A stretch of DNA of 64,000 nt from Pseudisothecium myosuroides (taxonomy: Eukaryota > Streptophyta > Bryopsida > Hypnales > Lembophyllaceae). The stretch lies in assembly GCA_951799445.1 (NCBI GenBank), contig OX637288.1:5892501-5956500 (forward strand), given 5' to 3'. The translations under genes and the position numbers were made by a program. The notes beneath the pieces were generated by a model. It was not told the origin of the DNA, did no database searches, and saw only the letters and a program-made list of their open reading frames with translations. Positions 60,601 to 64,000 of this stretch are shown piece by piece (the stretch's first letter is position 1; the number at the start of each line of letters is the position of its first letter).

Positions 60601-61506
60601 GTATCATTCTCTGAATAGAACCAACGGTGTGGCGAGTCATTTCGAACAGAATCTCAGCTAGGAGCCTGCCAATTCCACTGCTGGAATTGATTGGCAGCAA
60701 TGGAGTGTAATCTCATATATATGGCTACCCCGGTTCTGTAGAGATTGTCTTTACGAGAGGCTAAGTACTTGAATTCTGAAGTGAGGGGCTGATGCATTAT
60801 GGACTAGGTAATTGCAAACCAGGCCAAGTTATAAAAATAATCACCGGTTAGCCCGTGGCAAGGTTGGTACTGACCTATGATTATTTTTGATGACTTGGCC
60901 TACTTTGCAATTACCAGACATAATCTCAACGTAGGAGAGTTGACTTGTTTGACTTCTTTGATTGCTTGACCAATCAAATCATGCCACAACTGCGAAACTC
61001 TCTTGCATTTAGCACTCACTAAGTTAGTATGGGTTGGTAGTAGTAGAGATTTTTTCTCAGATTTCCCTCATTGGCAAACCAGTAAAATTTCTACTTCATA
61101 CCCACCCTTTTGAAAATTTGCAAAAGGAAGCAGCAAACATTATCTGTCTTAATCTACCTCTCCTTAACCAATCAAAACATGCCACTGATTGGCTAAACCT
61201 CAAACTCTCCTGCATTGAGATTATGGTGTTGTTGGTATGAGCAGGTGGATTCTGGAGGTCGCTGGAGCTGCTCTCAAGGTCCGCCGTGGCTTTGAGACTT
61301 CTGCCACCAGAGATCAGGTGGAGAATGCTATCAGACGTTTAATGGTTAACGAGGAGGGTCTGGTTTTGAGGAATAATGCGATACGCTTAAACGAAGTCCT
61401 GCACAAAGGTGTGACTGAATCCGGTTCCTCCTTCAGAAATATAAAAGCATTCGCACAGCATTTGCGGCAAGCGAATTACTCACCTTCTTTCAATGAAGAG
61501 TTGTAG
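57633..61506 (+). CDS. UDP-glycosyltransferase, family 1 (PSPG box)
   Basis: Family-1 UGTs move a sugar from a UDP donor to small acceptors in the cytosol; the acceptor cannot be predicted. Six exons fit: 57633-57797, 58076-58326, 58740-59064, 59489-59759, 60129-60315 and 61245-61506, all GT-AG and in phase, giving 486 residues, the usual size. The N-terminus has the GT-B start PHVVMFAGPMVSHAVPNLIF, with the likely catalytic His at residue 24 (Ser replaces the usual Gly before it). Mid-protein blocks are IIPVGPLLPASVF and SSVVYIAFGSVVDLSASQLI. The 44-residue PSPG box (352-395) starts WAPQVQILQHPATGGFLTHC, has Trp at box position 22 and ends in Gln, the pattern linked to UDP-glucose use. Five introns are many compared with seed-plant UGTs, which have none or one. 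Intron 1 holds tandem repeats and intron 5 a hairpin element. Confidence 0.92.
57834..57990. repeat. Tandem repeat in UGT intron 1
   Basis: A unit of about 58 bp (CACATACCAAAGTTAG...CCTGTCTGAA...AATGGAATCAATCGAATT) recurs about 2.7 times. Confidence 0.8.
60803..60918. mobile_element. Hairpin MITE in UGT intron 5
   Basis: TAGGTAATTGCAAACCAGGC at the left and, inverted, GGTAATTGCAAAGTAGGCC at the right form arms of about 40 bp around a short middle. It is non-coding and lies wholly within the last intron. Confidence 0.6.
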
Positions 61507-62594
61507 TTAATAGCCAAGACTACAAGAAGCAAGTAGTGACTGAGATTCTTCTTTGCATACATTTCCTGAGCTAGTTTACTAGTTGTGTAAATTTAGGGAC
61601 CTCAAACCATAGTTTTGATGACCCACCTTCAATAATGAAAATGCAATAGTTAATGCCATGTTTTGTTTCACTTTATGATAAAAAATTGCAATATCGTGAC
61701 ACATATTGCAATCGTCACATATTTCACATGAAAAAATGAATGTACAATAGAGGTATCCTATAAGTCATGACATGTTACCATTTGTTTGAACTTTCTTTTA
61801 GTTAAAACAGTTCCAGTGAAGCAAGGATCCGTATAAGAGCATGGCCACTATTACCCATCCAAATGGGCATGGGCAAGCCAGTCTTGGCGGGCTCAATCCA
61901 CTTACTGCGCATTGTGACCCAGGGACCTTCCACCGTGGGCCGGACAACTAACCTGGTCAATTCAATAACATCATTAAGAGCATGTCCACCCCCACTCACC
62001 ACACCTGGCGGGGGTGAGTTTGGTAGGGCCCGGAAGGCAAGGCGTCCCCCACTCCCCCTCACTAAACTATTTGTGTGATTCCGGGTGCGCCAAAAGAATC
62101 CATTTCTCCCTTAGCATCCCATGGACGGGGGAATTTTCCCAAAGCCCAATGTTGACTGTGTTGTATCCTCCATGAATCTAGAGCCAATGAAATGCAGAGG
62201 CGTTGGTTTTTTCTTTTGAAAAGTAAGGCGCCTTCAATGCATATGCACACTTTGGGTCGATCACAATGCCTTCAACTTAAATAGGCAGTTACTGCCTCTT
62301 TTCGAAACATTGTGACACTTTGCATACATCTCACTTTCTGCACACAAAGAACACAGGAAATTTCAGATTTCACACAAAGACACACAATGCTTACAAAATT
62401 TCAGATTTCACACAAAAGTTAACAAAGCTTACAAAATTTCAGATTTACAAACAACTTAGGGAATTTCAGATTTCACAAACAAAGCAAAAGCCTTGACAAT
62501 TTGAGATTCCAAAGTGCACAAAGTCTTCGAAAATGCACATATTGCCAAAAACCCTGGTCATTAGAGATTGTACAAAGTCCTAACATGCCAAAAA
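61507..62594. other. UGT 3' flank and intergenic DNA
   Basis: About 61507-61800 is the UGT 3' UTR and AT-rich DNA. A GC-richer block (61830-62260) contains two similar starts, AAGAGCATGGCCAC and AAGAGCATGTCCAC, typical of plant MITE ends, and then short Rep-gene 3' flank repeats (ACAAAGC-TTACAAAATTTCAGATTT) at 62350-62480. No gene was seen. Confidence 0.4.
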
Positions 62595-63737
62595 CTACAC
62601 TCTCAGATCATTTGCAACATCACGATCTCCATACACCACTGGTATATATATAGCTGGACAGCTTCTAGCGAGTGTGTGATGTGAATCCGTTTCCATGATG
62701 TCTTCATGTGGAACTGGATCACCCTGAGATCTGTCAATAACTATGATTGGTTGAGGAACCGCTGCAACAGGTTCGTCACCCGTGAGAAAAACAACACAAA
62801 AAACAAGAAAGAAGATGAGCACAGTGCAGAGAGGAAATGAAACAAAATTGAAGGCAAAGTAGTAGGAACATAGAAAGAATGAAAAACATAGAGGAACTTG
62901 AAAAATACCTAGAATATCGTATTGATGAGCTGCACCTTCACGTGCCTCATCAAGCTCAGCTGCAAGACGTTGTCGACCCAGGTTTGCAAGCCGAGAACTA
63001 GGATTGGTGTGCTCAAAAAAGATCTGTGTGACATCCTGCATTTCCACAAATTGTGGATTCATCATGCATTTCCAAAGTGTTGTTGCTTTGTTGAACTCCA
63101 TGCCTCCTTGGTGAACGAGCAAAACCCATGAAGCAAATGGTATATACTGCCCAGATTGGAGAATAGGAAGTAGAGTTCCTGGAAGAGTATTCCCAATCTG
63201 CTTTCGCAGTTTGTATCTGCAATATGTAGCAGCACGCTCAATTAGATTTGTGTGAGTGAGCACAATACGATTCCTAGCGAAAGGAGTACCGTACTTAATG
63301 TACTCTTCCACACCTTCCTCCAATTGTGCTTCCGTGACATCTTTCTGGATGTATTGGAAGTGGTCTTGGCTTTTGTCCTTGGTACAATACCCCAGCATCC
63401 CAATGTATGTGTGTAGGCCTGAGTTACAAAGAACTTTAGTTAGAATGTGATGCCCTGCTGAAGCTTCCTTTGGATCATCCCATCCAAGGTACCGCTTCAA
63501 AGTCTTACTGACCATGGCTGCAGAAGAAGTCATAAGTCTGCATACCATCTATAAGTGGAATCTCATCAAACCACTACCTCGTTCAACGGAACACAGGCAT
63601 GATATGCACTCTTTTTGTAGAAACTCATCAACCTTTTCCAAAAGTCCAGTGGGTATGTCATCACTGCCCACAGAAATTGTAACACTAAGATCCCATTCCT
63701 TCGCTGGAGCAGGAGCTTGAGTGGGTGGTTTCTTGGT
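62595..63737 (-). pseudogene. Rolling-circle Rep (HUH/HxQ endonuclease) remnant, transposon-like
   Basis: The minus-strand frame shows the three motifs of a single-Tyr Rep nuclease in order: motif I LSVTIS (about 63689-63672), motif II beginning with His-Leu at 63557-63552, and motif III YCTKD (Tyr 63389-63387, Lys 63380-63378). The codon after His-Leu, where a metal ligand (Gln or His) belongs, is TAG (63551-63549). The frame then stays open to 62595. A pyrimidine-rich stretch at about 62908-62764 looks like an in-phase GT-AG intron. No helicase motifs follow, unlike Helitron or geminivirus-type Reps. This points to a helicase-less Rep transposon such as a replitron; that assignment is inference. 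The gene is broken by the amber stop, and the adjoining upstream frame is shifted. Confidence 0.6.
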
Positions 63738-63745
63738 GCACCAGG

Positions 63746-63952
63746 CTATGGCAAAGCAGGTTTCTGAATGGAAGGCTTCCTGACAACCTTGAGCTTTGAG
63801 GCTAAAGCATAAGGCTTCTGAGATTTAGAAAGAGTACGGCACTCAGAAGCAGAAGCTTGATGTGGAGAAGGTAGTTCAATAGGAGGCTTTCTCATGGCCT
63901 CCAGTTTAGAAGCTACAACAAAGGGCTTCTGAGTTCTAGAAAGAGTAGGCAT
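63746..63952 (-). pseudogene. Two-copy internal-repeat segment upstream of Rep
   Basis: This minus-strand frame holds two copies of a basic unit of about 30 residues: SRTQKPFVVASKLEAMRKP and SKSQKPYALASKLKVVRKP. It ends at TAG (63748-63746) in a different frame from the Rep segment just downstream. It is probably the disordered N-terminal part of the same mobile-element gene, separated by a frameshift. It runs to the window edge. Confidence 0.45.
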
Positions 63953-64000
63953 TTGAGAAAGTGAAAGGCAATAGAACAGGTGCTTCTTGAGAAGTACAAG

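Noticed and set aside
62780..62910. Hydrophobic Phe/Leu-rich segment in the Rep frame, like a membrane helix
   Set aside because: It is the translation of a pyrimidine-rich stretch bounded by GTATTT and GCAG in phase, so an intron explains it better.
1..64000. CRISPR array or bacterial operon
   Set aside because: All convincing genes are intron-containing plant genes; the tandem repeats lack unique spacers of constant length.

Overview
This window comes from the nuclear genome of a land plant, probably a moss or another non-seed plant. Every gene is split by short GT-AG introns. The proteins are plant types: a PSPG-box UDP-glycosyltransferase, an AT74-like phosphoglycerate-mutase-fold protein, an organelle-targeted SSB and an At4g08455-like BTB protein. 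Gene-poor DNA is very AT-rich and full of DNA-transposon debris, and pieces of plastid DNA sit in it. Species cannot be fixed from the sequence alone.

Layout. 1-1.1 kb is a tandem repeat. 1.7-3.75 kb (minus) is a three-exon BTB/POZ gene. 3.75-21 kb is AT-rich with no intact gene: a degenerate minisatellite (6.5-7.0 kb), a TIR element (8.6-9.3 kb), a plastid-derived mosaic (16S rRNA, atpA and trnV-GAC pieces, 9.5-10.3 kb), a 925-bp TTAA-flanked element (11.6-12.5 kb), a nearly perfect 360-bp hairpin (14.65-15.0 kb) and a TTAA-flanked element with a giant foldback (17.8-19.5 kb). 22.5-25.8 kb (plus) is the AT74-like gene. 28.3-29.9 kb (plus) is a two-exon secreted/multi-pass membrane protein that I do not recognise. 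33.8-36.2 kb (plus) is an F-box/LRR gene. 40.1-40.3 kb (plus) is a small Cys-rich zinc-ribbon-like ORF, with an interrupted ORF facing it. 41.4-43.7 kb (minus) is a five-exon mitochondrial SSB gene. 44.6-51.4 kb is again transposon-rich, with an inverted relative of the 11.6-kb element and a 1.1-kb foldback. 53.5-55.9 kb (minus) has exon-like pieces of an unidentified gene and an inverted duplication. 55.9-56.3 kb has a duplicated leader and a signal-peptide exon. 57.6-61.5 kb (plus) is a six-exon UGT. 62.6-64 kb (minus) is a broken rolling-circle-type (HUH/HxQ) Rep gene, probably from a transposon.

The host genes are unrelated housekeeping, signalling and metabolic genes and do not form a pathway. 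The most coherent signal that is not host genes is a family of elements flanked by TTAA or TTAN, with ends like CCCCTAAAGGACC. Six pairs of ends can be read, from 142 bp to 1.7 kb; one makes up most of an F-box intron and another lies just upstream of the UGT gene. The second is the Rep remnant, whose amber stop falls in the metal-binding HxQ motif.
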